Source: Prorocentrum cordatum
Lineage: Eukaryota > Sar > Dinophyceae > Prorocentrales > Prorocentraceae
Assembly: GCA_963575745.1 (NCBI GenBank)
Contig: CAUYUJ010000842.1
Coordinates: forward strand, 2,501-66,500
Direction of reading: 5' to 3'
DNA length: 64,000 bases
In this document: piece by piece, positions 20,576 to 31,450 of the stretch
How positions within the stretch are numbered: position 1 is the stretch's first letter
Layout: the number at the start of each line of letters is the position of its first letter
The notes under the pieces: generated by a model
What the model saw: only the letters and a program-made list of their open reading frames with translations
Told to the model about the DNA's origin: nothing
Databases searched by the model: none
Translations under genes and position numbers: made by a program

Positions 20576-21510
20576 CAGTCCTTCACGCCTGACCAGTGGC
20601 GCGACGGCCCCTGCCGTCCGCGGCGTGCCATCGGGGACGCCAGCCCTGCGGACGTGTGGCTCTGCACACGGAAGCTGGCGCCGCAGTGGCGGAAGACCGA
20701 TTGCACTGCGCCGCGGCTCGAGGAGGCCGCGAGAGGGTTTCGAGGGGGGCCACCCGAAGCTCAGTGCCGGGGGGCGGCCTGCCTCGCGCCGCGGCGGCCG
20801 CCGAGGGTCGGGGCAGCTGCTGGGCTGGGCAACGCACGAGCGGGGCGACGGCTGGCATCTGCAAGACGGGCACTTAAAGCGTCGGGAGCGGTGGCAGGGG
20901 CGCTGCGTCCCGCTGCTGCAGGGCGCCCTCCTTCCCCCCGAGCCCCGGCGGGCCGGCGCGCTCGTGGCCGACTTGGCCAAGCGTCTCAGGAAGTGGCTCG
21001 GTGCGGAGGTGAGAAGGCGGGATGTCGACTGCGCCCGTCCGAAAACGGAGGTGGACGCCATACCCTCTGCATGGCGGTCGGCCGTGCTCCGCTGGGTGGG
21101 CGGGTGATGCACCGCCCACCGCGTGGGGGGGGTTCAGGGGAAGGGTGCAGTTTCGGCTGTTGCAGGCGCCATGACACCCAAACCTCTTGTCTTACCGCTT
21201 GTCTGAGAGCAACTACAAGTGCAGCCACAGCAGTAGGCCGGCCTGTCCCTGACGATGGCCAGATTCGGCTCGGATGCTTCTTCGTGGCATGGGCTCAGCT
21301 CGGAATATCGTGCTCGTAGTTTCTTTAGTCCACCTGTTTCTGCTGGTCGCCCAGCGGGCCCCGAGCAGGATTCAGGTTCGGCCCGAAGAGGCTGAGGAGA
21401 TGGCAGAGACCATCCAGAATGCAGTGCGCATTCTCCTAAGCGGCGCCTACGTGGCCCTTTGGAGGGACAGGTAAGTCTGCTGCCTGGCAGGATCCTTGAC
21501 CTTCCTTGGC
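20576..21510. other. GC-rich possible exon remnant, unknown
   Basis: On + strand a frame open to 21107 includes LVADLAKRLRKWLGAEVRRRDVD (residues split by no stop), which looks more protein-like than the other frames. Rival frames and a 214-codon minus frame are also open. No domain is recognised; 21111-21510 has nothing further. Confidence 0.25.
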
Positions 21511-21514
21511 ACGC

Positions 21515-21566
21515 TCAACCTCCTCCTTCTCCTCCTCCTCCTCCTCCTCCTCCTCCTCCTCCTCCC
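21515..21566 (-). repeat. CTC tract
   Basis: Short (CTC)n. The stretch 21567-21990 has no recognised feature. Confidence 0.9.
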
Positions 21567-21990
21567 GCCGTGAAGGAGACTGGCTCTGAGGAGGGTTTGT
21601 TTTCGCCGTTCTCAGGCTTCCCAGGGACCTCCCCGGCTCTGGGACGATCAAACACAGGCTCAAGCGAGCGTTTCTTATGTTTTGTGCTAGCGGCCGTGAC
21701 CCTCCCCAGCCCCCCCCTGGAAACGCTACGATTCGTGCCGGCGCCGTTTGGGAATGCGTCGGAATAGCCAAGAAAGTTCGACTAGTCGGTAGGCATTGGG
21801 ATTTGCTGTGGCAGAGCGCGCGCCAGGTTCTGTGTATTCTAGACGCCTCGCGTAACATCACCAGCCCATGTTGAAACGATGCCCAGACGAGTTGCCCTGA
21901 TCAGGGATGTGGAACAACATGCAGAGTCTCAGAGGAATAAAGGGTTGGGTAAGACGTCGTACTCCAAGAGGGGGAGGATGGAGGATGAAT

Positions 21991-22310
21991 CGGATAAGGA
22001 TGATGATGCTGATGATGATGATGATGATGATGATGATGCTGATGCTGATGATGATGCTGATGCTGATGCTGGTGCTGATGCTGATGCTGATGCTGATGCT
22101 GATGCTGATGCTGCTGATGATGATGATGAGGAGGAGGAGCAAGAGGAGGGGAGGAGGAGGAGGAGGAGGAGGAGGAGGAGGAGGAGGAGGAGGAGGAGAA
22201 GGAAGAAGATAAGTAGGGAGAGTGGGGAGGAGGGACGAGAAAGGAGAAGGAAGAGGCGGATGAGGAACAGGAGGAGGAGGAGGAGGAGGAGGAGGAGGGC
22301 GAGCAGAGAG
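21991..22310 (+). repeat. GAT/GCT then GAG microsatellite
   Basis: (GATGAT/GCTGAT)n runs to about 22125, then (GAG)n with AAG and CGG interruptions. Confidence 0.95.
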
Positions 22311-23300
22311 GCCAGAGGCCTCCTGGATGCCTCTCGGAGTCCTTCGGATTTCTTTCGAGAGTTTCTTGGAGTCCTTTCGGGGCGTGTTCTCTTGGCAGTC
22401 CGGGGGCCTCTTGGGGCGTCTTAGGTGCCTCTGGAGGGCCTTTTGGAGCCTCCTAGGGGTTTCTTGGGAGCCTCTTAGGGGGCGTCTTGGGGGCATCGTG
22501 GGGGCCTCTTGGGCCTCCTGGGCACCTCACGGTGCCGTCTTGCCGCACCTTTGGGGGCCATCTTGGGAGAGATAGGATAGGTCAAAGGAGGGGGGCTCCT
22601 CAGGGGTTCCCCCCGCAGGAGATGTGGCCAAAACCTTGCTACAATCAATGATTTGAGCTTTCTCGCCGAGGCGACTTGGGGCGTCTTGGGTGCTTCTGGG
22701 GGGCCTCTAGGAGGCCTCTGGGGGCGTCTTGGGGGCCTCGTTGGGAGCCTCGTTGAGGCCTCTCGGGGGCCTCCAGGGGCCTCCTGGACACCTCTTGGGG
22801 CCCTCTTGAGGCAGCATTGGGAGCGTCGGGGGCAATATTAGGGGTCACCTCGGAGGAGATCGATCGAAGGAGGGGGTCTCCTTAATCAGCACCGTTCCCC
22901 CCCAGGATGCCAACATGTGGCCAAGCACCTTAGCAACATCAGTGATTTTGGCCTTCTCGCCGAGGCCTCTTGGGGTGCCTTGGGTGCCTCTGGGGGGCCT
23001 CTTGGGGCGTCTTGGGGGCCTCTTGGGAGCCTCTCGGGCGTGTTACGGGGCCTGTTGGGGGTCTCTTGGGCCATCCTGGGCACCTCTTGGGGCAGCCTCG
23101 GGGGCAATATTGGGGCCATCTCGGAGGAGATCGATCCAAGGAGGGGAACTCCCCAAGTAGGGTTCCCCCCCAGAAGGCCAGCATGTGGCCAACACCGTCG
23201 CAAAATCTATGTTTTGGGCTTCCACGTCGAGGGCGACCAAGACCCTCTGACACCTCGTGGCCTCTCCCCTCCAGGCCCAGGGGGACGAGGTACGGGGGAG
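22311..23300 (+). repeat. Degenerate GGGGCCTCTTGG repeat region
   Basis: Irregular repeats of GGCCTCTTGGGGGCGTCTTGG type, grouped in three related blocks near 22320-22560, 22650-22850 and 22930-23130. Each is followed by a GAGGAGATCGATC-type and GGTTCCCCCC segment, so there is a larger unit of about 250-280 bp. The same motif fills the interiors of the long TIR elements (1-450, 51470-52190). Confidence 0.75.
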
Positions 23301-23308
23301 GGGCCAAC

Positions 23309-23474
23309 TTAATTCGGGCACGTCCCTCTACTGGAGAAATATGCAAACATAGTAAAACATAGTAAGGGGACGATTATTTTGATTATTTGCTGACTATTTA
23401 TTTTGGAGTATGTGTTTGATCATCTTTAAATTGTCGTCCAAGAGTCGCCTGTAAGGAGGACATGCCCGACCTAA
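23309..23474 (+). mobile_element. Short TIR element, copy C
   Basis: It starts TTAATTCGGGCACGTCCCTCTAC and ends GGACATGCCCGACCTAA, with interior ATAGTAAAACATAGTAAGGGGACGATT matching the family. Candidate 8-bp flanks GGGCCAAC and GGGTAAAG match at 5 of 8 positions only. Confidence 0.8.
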
Positions 23475-24005
23475 GGGTAAAGCCCTCCCCGAAGGGGAAG
23501 ATGGAAGATGGAAGAGGAAACTCGCTAAACCACCCATGCCCAGAGGGCTGGTGGGATTCAAGGACCTGCGACGAATAGCTACGGGCGGCCGAGCGCAGCG
23601 CAGGGGATTGTTGTTCATGCAGTCTGGTGTAGTTCCAACCTCTCCCTTCCCTCCTCCGTTTCCTCCTCCTCTCCTTCCTCCTCTTGTCGTCGTCATCCTC
23701 CTCCTCATTGCATTGCAATTTGCGCCGCGCAAGGACAGAACACTGAAGGATGGGAGTCGAGAGGAGGGAGGGCGCGAAGCATGCGGTGCCAAGCCAACAC
23801 GACTTGTTCGATTTCTCTTATGATATCGATAGGTGTTCTGGAAGGGGTCTGGCGTCTAAGCGCTCCTGCTTGGCCCGAGGGGTAAGTGGCCTCGTCGTCG
23901 TCGTCGTCTTCCCCTTCCCCTTCCTCGTACTCCTCATCTCGTCGTTCTATTCCTCCCCATTGCGTTGCTCCAGGCCTCCTAGATGATCTTAGACGGGGTT
24001 CGAGT
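23475..24005. other. Unassigned sequence
   Basis: A short CTC/TCC-rich patch at 23640-23705. No recognised gene. Confidence 0.35.
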
Positions 24006-24198
24006 AGATGGGGTCGGAGGATCGCGCCGTATGGTGGAAGCATCGGCGATGCGGCTGGATGTAGCGCTTGCTCCACGCCGACGTCGCCGATGCGTCGCCG
24101 ACGTCGCCGGTGCATCGCCAGTGCATCGCCGATGCATCGCCGATGTATCCGCGATTGGGCGCGATCCTCCGACCCCATCTGCTCCGACCCCATCTAGG
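24006..24198. repeat. Inverted-repeat element with GCATCGCCGAT core
   Basis: Left arm AGATGGGGTCGGAGGATCGC (about 24007) pairs with GCGATCCTCCGACCCCATCT (about 24161-24180). Between them is an 11-12-bp tandem GCATCGCCGAT / GCGTCGCCGAC, whose complement CATCGGCGATG is near the left arm. Confidence 0.65.
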
Positions 24199-24330
24199 AG
24201 GACCTCCTCCTCCTCCTCCTCCTCCTCCTCCTCCTCCTCCTCCTCCGCCTCCTCCTCCTCCGCCTCCGCATCCTCCTCCTCCTCCTCCTCCTCCTCCTCC
24301 TCCTTCTACTCCGACCCCATGTAGGAGGAC
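24199..24330 (-). repeat. CTC tract between direct repeats
   Basis: (CTC)n about 24203-24308, bordered by CTCCGACCCCATCTAGGAGG on the left and CTCCGACCCCATGTAGGAGG on the right. Confidence 0.85.
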
Positions 24331-25115
24331 TCTAGTTGCAAGGTGCTCCACTTCACAACAGCGTTGGCACCACATCGCTGGGGCGCACCGGGGGCGTGCG
24401 GAATGGAGGGAGCCCGTGACGTACGCGTGGCCACTTCCAACTCAACCTCAACAGCAGCTCCCTGCGCTTATAAAAAATAACAAAAAAAATACGACCGAGA
24501 ATCTAGAGCTGGGTGGCCGTAAGCAATGCGGGAGGCTGGAGACGCACGCGGTCCGAGTCGCAGGCGGCACGTGCGGAGGCCAGTTGCCGGATGCACGCCC
24601 AGACTGGGCGGGCGCAGCTGCTGGCCACAGCGAGGGCCGAGGCCCGGAGAGAGACGCGCGGCAACCTGTGCATCCGGCCCTGGCCCGAGGAGCTTGCCAC
24701 GTCGCGTGCCTGCAGCATAGGAGGAACATAACGAAGACGAGCCGTCGCTGGTTCCCACGACGCAAGATGGTATGGGTTCTGGGCCTCAGAGTCGCCCCCC
24801 TAGGGCACCACGGGCACCACGAGGGCACCACGGGCACCGAACAAGGGCACCACGTGGGGGGCTGGGAGGTCTGGACTTCCCAGCCCCCAGGGTTCTATAG
24901 CGGGTCGCAAGATGGTATGGGTTCTGGACTTCCCCCAAGGGCACCACAGGTACCGAAAAAGAGGCCCCGCGGGGCTGGGCCGGCGTGCCCCCAGCCGAGG
25001 CGGGCGCGCGCACGGGGAGCAAGCGCGCCGCCGGGGGGAGGCCGCCCGAGCGCCCGCGCCCGCGTCCCGTGCGCGCCGCAGCGCGTGTGCTCGGCCAGGG
25101 GCAGAAGCAGCACGA
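24331..25115. other. Unassigned sequence with local repeats
   Basis: CGCAAGATGGTATGGGTTCTGG is repeated near 24760 and 24906, GGGCACCAC is repeated several times between, and a hairpin GGGGGCTGGGA / TCCCAGCCCCC lies at 24857-24890. No gene is recognised. Confidence 0.45.
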
Positions 25116-25515
25116 GGACAGCGAGAGGAGGAGGAGGAGGAGGGAGGAAGAGGAGGAGGAGGAGGAGGAGGAGGAGGAGGAGGAGGGAGAGGAGGAGGAG
25201 GAGGGAGGAGGAAGGAGAGGAGGAGGAAAGAGGAGGAGGGCGACGACGACGAGGACGAGGGCGACGAGGACGACGACGACGACGACGACGACGGAGACGA
25301 GGACGAGGCCCGTGAGCGCCGCACCGTGCTGGGCTAGGAGCATAAACGATACGAGGACAGCTGGAGGAAGACGAGGAGGAGGAGGAGGAGGAGGAGGAGG
25401 AGGAGATGGAAGGCTGGATGAGGAGGAGGAGGATACGGATGAGGGAGCAGGCAGGAGGAGGGGGAAGAGGAGGAGGAGGAGGAGAAGGAGGAGGAGGGAG
25501 AAGGAAGGGAGTTGC
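25116..25515 (+). repeat. GAG and GAC microsatellites
   Basis: (GAG)n at about 25125-25235, (GAC)n at about 25236-25305, and (GAG)n again at about 25370-25510. Confidence 0.95.
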
Positions 25516-25614
25516 AGGAGAGGGCGTAACGGGAAGCGAGTGTGACGTGGACTTGTCAGAACGTGGAAACGACCTTGGAAACCGCAGTGGGTTTAAAAAC
25601 CCTGTTTGGGGATA

Positions 25615-25690
25615 CTGCACTCCAGCTATAATCGGAATATGTCATATTTTTCGTCGAAAATTTGCCTGTCGGGGGACATGCCCGACGTAA
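25615..25690 (+). mobile_element. Short TIR element, 3' fragment (D0)
   Basis: Only the right part is recognisable: TTTTTCGTCGAAAATTTGCCTGTCGGGGGACATGCCCGACGTAA split over 25647-25690. The left end is not identifiable. Confidence 0.6.
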
Positions 25691-25692
25691 AG

Positions 25693-25852
25693 TTAGGTCG
25701 GGCATGTCCCCTACAGGCAGATGTTTGACGAAGAACCCAAAATAGCTTAAACAACAAAAGCTAAAAGCATAATCAAAAATATTCAAAAGTCGTCCCACTA
25801 TTTTTTGACTATTTTTGAATACTCCTCCTGTATAGGGGCATGCCCGACTTAA
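25693..25852 (-). mobile_element. Short TIR element, copy D, reverse orientation
   Basis: It starts TTAGGTCGGGCATGTCCCC and ends GGGGCATGCCCGACTTAA. The interior is the reverse complement of the family (TTTTTTGACTATTTTTGAATA near the right). It sits 2 bp from the end of fragment D0 in the opposite orientation. Flanks ACGTAAAG / GCGTGGTA share only CGT plus transitions. Confidence 0.8.
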
Positions 25853-26399
25853 GCGTGGTAAGCTGGAGATCCTGGCGTCGCCATTTTTTCACAGCGGGCG
25901 TTTTCGCTCCACTTCGGGCCCCGGGACCCTCACAGATCGATCTGGCTCGAAACATGGCGCAGGAAGATGGGGTCCGGGGCTCCGGGCGTGATGCTGTACG
26001 ATGTTGCGATTTTTCGCTGCGTCGGATCTCAAGGAAGCTGATGTCCCGCGGCGAGGTTGGAGGTTTTCGGGCGTCTTCGTTGTTTCTCGGCGGTTTTCCG
26101 CTCTCGGGATGCGTGTAGCGGCTGCGCCTCGCCGAGGGCGTTCTGCAGGAGGGAAAAACACACAGACAATCAATCGTCGATCCCCTGGGAAATATGGGAA
26201 CATGTGGGAGGTGTGGGGGTGAAGACGAAGACCCGGAGAAAATATATAGGAAAACATGGGACACTCAGAAAGACGAAAACCCAGAACATATGGGAAAATA
26301 GGGGGAATCCTGTTTTTTTTGTGTCTGCCGCCGGAGGCCTGAGGTATGCTCCGGAGGCATACTTCGGCGGCGCACCGAGGGGCGACGCGAGAGGGCCTT
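25853..26399. other. Unassigned sequence with one minisatellite unit
   Basis: A single unit related to the 7935-8200 minisatellite (CGGGATGCGTGTAGCGGCTGC, then TCGCCGAG) is near 26108. The rest is unassigned. Confidence 0.35.
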
Positions 26400-26660
26400 A
26401 TCCTCCTCCTCCTGCTCCTGCTCCTCCTCCTCCTCCTCCTCCTCTTCCTCCTCCTCCTCCTCCTGCTCCTCCTCCTCCTCGTCCTCCCTCCTCCTCCTGC
26501 TCCTCCTGCTCCTCCTCCCCCCCGTCCTCCATCTCCTCCTCCTCCTCCTCCTCCTCCTCCTCCTCCTCCTCCTCCTCCTCCTCCTCCTCCTCCTCCCCGT
26601 TCTCCTCCTCTCAGTTCTCCTGCTCCTCCTTCTCCTCCTCCTCCTTCTCCTCCTCCTCAG
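26400..26660 (-). repeat. CTC tract
   Basis: Long interrupted (CTC)n. Confidence 0.95.
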
Positions 26661-27259
26661 AAGGCGGCGGGACTTCTCGGGAGGCCTCTGGTCGGAAACT
26701 GGAGCATACACATTACCAGTGGCTGGCGGTTTTTCAATCCCAGGACTTTTTCGAGGGTCGGGGACGACGTCGGGGTGGTGTGGTGCATACTTTTTTCCCC
26801 GTTTTCCCATGGAAGCATCAAAACATGTATACACCAGGATGCCGTATACACTAGAATCCGTTTCCTTGTGCGATTCTCAGTGCGGGACCGGAAAAAAAAC
26901 ATCAGTGTATCAAGTTCGGTTCCTCATTTGGCCTTCCGAGAGGTCTTCTGCGTCTTCGGGGAAGGCTCAGGAAGCGTCTCAGAAAGGCCGGGGGACTTCC
27001 GAGCCTTCTGAGGAGGCCCGCCCCTTCTCGTTTCCCCCCCGGGCTTGCCGCCGGAAGGTTTGCCCGCGGCGTGTGAGGACAGGGACCTCGGGACCCCCTG
27101 GGCGAGGCCTCAGGCTCCAGTTTGCGTCGGCCAGTATTGCCCCCCTCCCTCTCCTCCCACACGTCCCCACGTTTTTGACGTCAGGCGGGCTGCGACAGCC
27201 AGGGTCGCAGCTTCTGAATGGCAAAATACTGCGAGCGTGTAAATCGACGTAGGCCATGT
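26661..27259. other. Unassigned sequence with AAGGC-type hairpin blocks
   Basis: Blocks like AGAAGGCGGCGGGACTTCTC (26659) and GAGGTCTTC...GAAGGC (26940-27010) belong to the dispersed hairpin repeat. A minus frame (26979-27257) leads up to element E but has no recognised domain. Confidence 0.35.
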
Positions 27260-27401
27260 TTGAGTCGGGCCTGTCCCTCTACGAGAGGAAAATTAAAACA
27301 TTGGTATATGGGGATTTTTTGTCATAACTTGGGAGTAATGTTTGAGTATTGGTTGAAGTTCGCCCCCCAATCCGCCTGTATGGGGGACATGCCCGACCTA
27401 A
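27260..27401 (+). mobile_element. Short TIR element, copy E
   Basis: It starts TTGAGTCGGGCCTGTCCCTC and ends GGGGGACATGCCCGACCTAA. CGTAGG occurs on both sides (27248-27253 and 27403-27408), but 6 bp separate it from the expected left end, so the duplication is uncertain. Confidence 0.75.
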
Positions 27402-27774
27402 GCGTAGGGCGGCCCGCAGGGGCGTGAAGCGTGCCTCAGTGTTCGGAGCCTCGTCAGGCGGTGGATATGCACATATTCGGGCCCCCGGGGTGCCGAAATG
27501 TATCCGTATCCGCCGCCCGCTGGGGCACCAGGACGTCGGCTCCCAGGCGGTGGGTGTGGATAAATCCCCGCCTCGCATCCGCGGCCCGCTTCCCCCCCCC
27601 CCCGTTCCCCTCCTTCTCCCCTTCCAGGCGCAGGCCTGTGGGAGGGGGGGGGGGCGGGGCGAGCGGCGGGAGGGGCCGCCACAAGAGTGCCCCTGGCCCC
27701 TCCGAAGCCTCGTCGTCGCCGTCGTCGCGGCCGTGATGGCGACGACGGCGACGACGGCGACGACGCCCGACGCC

Positions 27775-27822
<48 letters not shown>

Positions 27823-27880
27823 CCGCGGCAACGGCGCCGCGACGACGATCGCGACCGCGACGACGGCGACGACGAAGCTT
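27402..27880. other. Unassigned GC-rich sequence with GAC repeat
   Basis: C- and G-runs at 27588-27650 and (GAC)n at about 27730-27870. No supported gene. Confidence 0.5.
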
Positions 27881-28454
27881 CTGGCCACGGTGCCGCCAGG
27901 ATTTCCAAGGGGGCCCCCCGGCCTCCGGAGGGCACCCCCCGCCGAGGCGCACGGCCCGGGAGGCTCCCGAGGGGACCGAGCAGCACGGGAAGCCCTTCAC
28001 GGGACAGAGGCCACGCGCCAGCCTCAAGTCGGGCGTATCCCTCTACAGGAGGAATCATCAAGCATAGTCAAACAACACTCCGGGGATGGTTGCTCGCCTA
28101 TGTTTGCTTATTTGGTGAGCGTGGTTTGACCATGTTTCGTTTTTCGTCCCAAATTCGGCCTGTAGGGGGACATGCCCGACCTAATGCCAGCCTTTGGCAC
28201 GGCGCTTGGGCACCTCTGCCGTCCCTGAGTTGGGTTTCCGCCAGGACGCGCGGGCAGAAGAGTGCGCAGTTGGCACCCCTTCGGAAGTTGTTTCGCTTCG
28301 ACCGATCCCCACCGAAACCTTCGGCGTTTGTTCCCAACGGTGCGCGCGCCTTCTGGAACGACGTGCGCGGGGCCCGGCGGTCTCGGCCAGCGCGGCGGCC
28401 GGGCCAGGTCGCCAGTTGATGTTCCCGAAAGTCTACCAACCCCAGGGCCCCTGA
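27881..28454 (+). CDS. Unknown protein, partial, interrupted by TIR element F
   Basis: On the left a frame (KLLATVPPGFPRGPPGLRR...) reaches ...CGC-CAG-CC at 28023. On the right, after the second duplication copy, the same phase resumes as T-TTG-GCA-CGG and stays open to TGA at 28452-28454, with VPELGFRQDARAEECAVGTP in it. Removing the element and one duplication copy gives about 135 continuous codons. An alternative GT-AG removal (28028-28190) also keeps frame and adds two codons. No domain is recognised, and the left side is Pro/Arg-rich, so coding status is moderate at best. Confidence 0.35.
28024..28184 (+). mobile_element. Short TIR element, copy F, candidate introner
   Basis: 161 bp, starting TCAAGTCGGGCGTATCCC and ending GGGACATGCCCGACCTAA. 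The 8-bp duplication CGCCAGCC (28016-28023) / TGCCAGCC (28185-28192) matches at 7 of 8. The element offers GT in TCAA-GTCGGG, and the right duplication offers AG in TGCCAG just after a CTAAT branch-like motif. Confidence 0.85.
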
Positions 28455-28589
28455 CGAAAGAAACCGAAACAAGTCCTTGGAGCGACTAACCAGCCCCCAA
28501 AACGAGTCTTGCGAGATGCAAGAACTTGTTCGGAGAGAATCTGCAGCCTGTTGATAAGGGAAGAGGTGGAGCAGCAGCAGCAGCAGCAG

Positions 28590-28655
28590 ACGCACGAGGA
28601 GGAGGCGGACGACGAAAGAGGAGGAGGAGGAGGAGGAGGAGGAGGAGGAGGTGAG
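28590..28655 (+). repeat. CAG and GAG microsatellites
   Basis: A short (CAG)n near 28569-28590 and (GAG)n near 28617-28652. The stretch 28455-28568 is unassigned. Confidence 0.85.
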
Positions 28656-28739
28656 GCGGACATCGTCTTCCTCCTCTTGCTCCGGACGCCCCGTCCTCCT
28701 CTGACGACGGGGAACGTGGCTCGTTTGATGAGACGTCGT

Positions 28740-31230
28740 GAAGTGGTGGCTGGCGTATACGTAATATTATGCTATGTGTATTATGGTCGTCCCGATTCTG
28801 GCCCAGTGCAGTATATGATTGTATGTTATGTTATGGTATGTTATGTTGTGGACGGGCCTGCGTGACGTCGTGACGCCTTTCTCTTTTGGTACTGTTTCTA
28901 ATCGGTCGTTGCCGCCAGTGTTTGTTTCTATGGCCAGCCTGGGCGTGGCGCGCGTGTCGCCTGTGATAGGCCGCCAGTTCTTGGTCTCCGCTGACTTCTA
29001 CTCTGTCACGTGTTCGGTTCTGTTCTGTTCTATGCACATCTGCTTGTGTCTGTTCTGCTCTCGGCGGGGCGGCGTGACGTCGTGCCGCCTGTCGCCTTGG
29101 AGCTGTCGTCTGATCGGTCACTGCCGCGCCTGTGTTTTTTCCTGTGGCCAGGCGCGAATACTGCGTTTGACAGTGCGTCTTTAATTTGTCATTGTTCGAT
29201 TTAACAGTGTTGAGTGAAGTTATGCTCGATCAGGTTCTATTCTGCGATGCTGCACTATGATTTGTTATGGTGTCGACAGGACGGCGTGACGCCGTCGCGT
29301 TAGACATGTCGTCCGATCGGTCATTGTTGCGCCTGTTTGTACCTTTGGCCGCGCTGACTTCTGCGCGCACGTCGCGTTTGATTGTGTTATGGTACGGTGT
29401 TTTCATGTTATAAAATTCCTCTTCAATGTTATGTTTTTCTTTCGTTAAACTATGCTCTGTTATGCGCACCTCTGTCATTATATGAGCTGGTGTGATGTGA
29501 TATGCTCGGCTCTGTGGCACTACTTTATGGCATGATACGTGCGTTCTGTCAGGTCAGGCTGTGTTTTGCTATTATACGTGATGCTGTTTAGGGGGTGCTC
29601 AGTTCGTTACAAGGTATTAAATGACGCTGTAGCCTGTCTGTCTTATTTCAGACTCTGACGTAGGGATAGCAGTAGTACAAGAATTCTGCTATGTTGTGTT
29701 GGTTACGGCGCGCTGACTTGATAGTGTTCCATCACGTTGTGCTCGAGTATGTACGTTCTGTTCTCGACGGGCTGGCGTGACACCGTGACGCCTGTCACGA
29801 TATCTACGTCGTCTGATCGTTCGTTGTTGCACCTGTTTGCTCCCGTGGCCAGCCTGACCTCGGCGCGCACGTTGCGTTCGATTGTTGTAGTGCAACAGAT
29901 CACATAGTGATTAACTTCTTTGTCATGACATGACATGCTGCGATTATGTTGCAGGTGTTGTAATGTCATTGTGTGAAATGGTATGCTCTGTACTGTTGCA
30001 CCATGTTTTGGTGTGCTCTGTTACTTTGTTGCATGGTTTGTGGTGTTATTGTTTGTTATGCATGCTCCATGTTGTCCATGCACGCGTTGTTATAATGTGT
30101 CATGGTATGACATGTTCTGGCATGCTGTGCAATCATCTGCGCTGTTATGCTATGCTGTATGTTGCGTTATGTTATGCGATAGTATGGTGTGTTATGCCGC
30201 GCTCTGTCATGGCATGCTGTGCCCTGGAATGTAACGGTATGGTTGTTGATCCTGTGTTACGGCGTGACTTGTTCTGGTATGGTATGTTGTGTTAAGATAT
30301 TGTATGCAATGCTATGGAATGGCATGATGTGGTGTGTTATGCTATTCGGTGTGGTGTCATCCGCTTTTCTGTCTGTCCAGTCTGCCATAGCTTATGTGTG
30401 AGGCCACCGCACAGCAGGAGGCCATGATGGCCGTGCCTCCCCCCCCCCCTTCCCCCTCCCCCTCCCTCCTCCCCCCCCTCTCTCTCCCCCCTCCTCTTGT
30501 CGACGCGCTGACGCTTTGTCCCGACGAATTGTGTTTTGAACTCACGACGTCGATTTGTCGCCCGCCGCTCGCTCGCACGACGCACGTTTGCTCGGTACGC
30601 GCGGGGGCCGGTCAATCCTTAGTGAATGCTCTGTTGCCGATGCGCCGTCCGGGCGCCTGGCTTCTCTGTCTGTCTGTCTGCTTTGCCATGCTTTGTCATG
30701 ATGCATTATCACATGCCGCGCTCTGTCATGTTATAATGTGTCATCTGCGCTGCGATGCGACGTGTCATGTTACATGTGCTGTGACGATGTGCTATGTGGC
30801 GGTGTGCTATGTCATGGTATGTGATGTTATGTGGTGCCATGGTATGCTATGGTATGTTCTAATATCTTACGGTATGTGCGATCCAGTCTGCCATAGCATG
30901 CGTTGTCCAATGTTTTGTTGTGCTATGATATGGTATGCCATGCTATGTGGGGCTGTGGCATGTTCTGTAGTGGGATGTGCAGTCATGCGATGTTGTCTGA
31001 TGGCATGCTTAAAGTGTCATGCTATGCGGTTATATGTGATGTAATGCTGCGTTATGGCATGCGCTTCTCTGACATGGTGGATGATGTTACGATATGGTAT
31101 GTCCTAAGATGGTATGTTACGCTTGGGCATGTTCTGTTAGGCGGTGTGGTGTTACGGTCTGTTCTGTCATAGCTTATCGTATTGTGTTGTTTTATGCTCT
31201 GCCACTGTATAAAGTTGCTCTGTCATGTTA
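28740..31230. repeat. GTTATG-type repeat domain with a dispersed unit of about 130 bp
   Basis: The region is less GC-rich than its surroundings and is dominated by GTTATG, GGTATG and GCTATG steps without strict period. Four copies of a unit of about 130 bp are embedded, starting near 28851, 29064, 29276 and 29764. Each has GGCGTGACGTCGTGACGCC, then TCGTCTGATCGGTC and CCTGTTTG...TGGCCAGCCTG blocks. Short Met-rich ORFs are products of the repeat. Confidence 0.75.
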
Positions 31231-31251
31231 GGATTTGTCGGCGAAAGGCGG

Positions 31252-31450
31252 GACACTCGGGGGACCTGAGGATCTGGCGGCCGCGGTACGCAGAGTGGCG
31301 CGAGGCGGTATTCTCGGGGACACTCGAGAGCCTGGGGATCTGGCGGCCGCGATATGCAGAGTGGTGCGAGGCGGGATTCTCGGGGACACTCGGGAGCTTG
31401 GGGATCTGGCTGGCGGCCGCGGTATGCAGAGTGGACGGGTCGGGAGGCCT
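31252..31450. repeat. 66-bp tandem repeat, three units
   Basis: Units start at 31252, 31320 and 31385 with GACACTCG and include GGGGATCTGGCGGCCGCGGTA and GCAGAGTGG. Confidence 0.88.

Noticed and set aside
28740-31230. Organelle-derived insert suggested by lower GC
   Set aside because: No organelle gene motif is visible and the sequence is mostly simple repeat.
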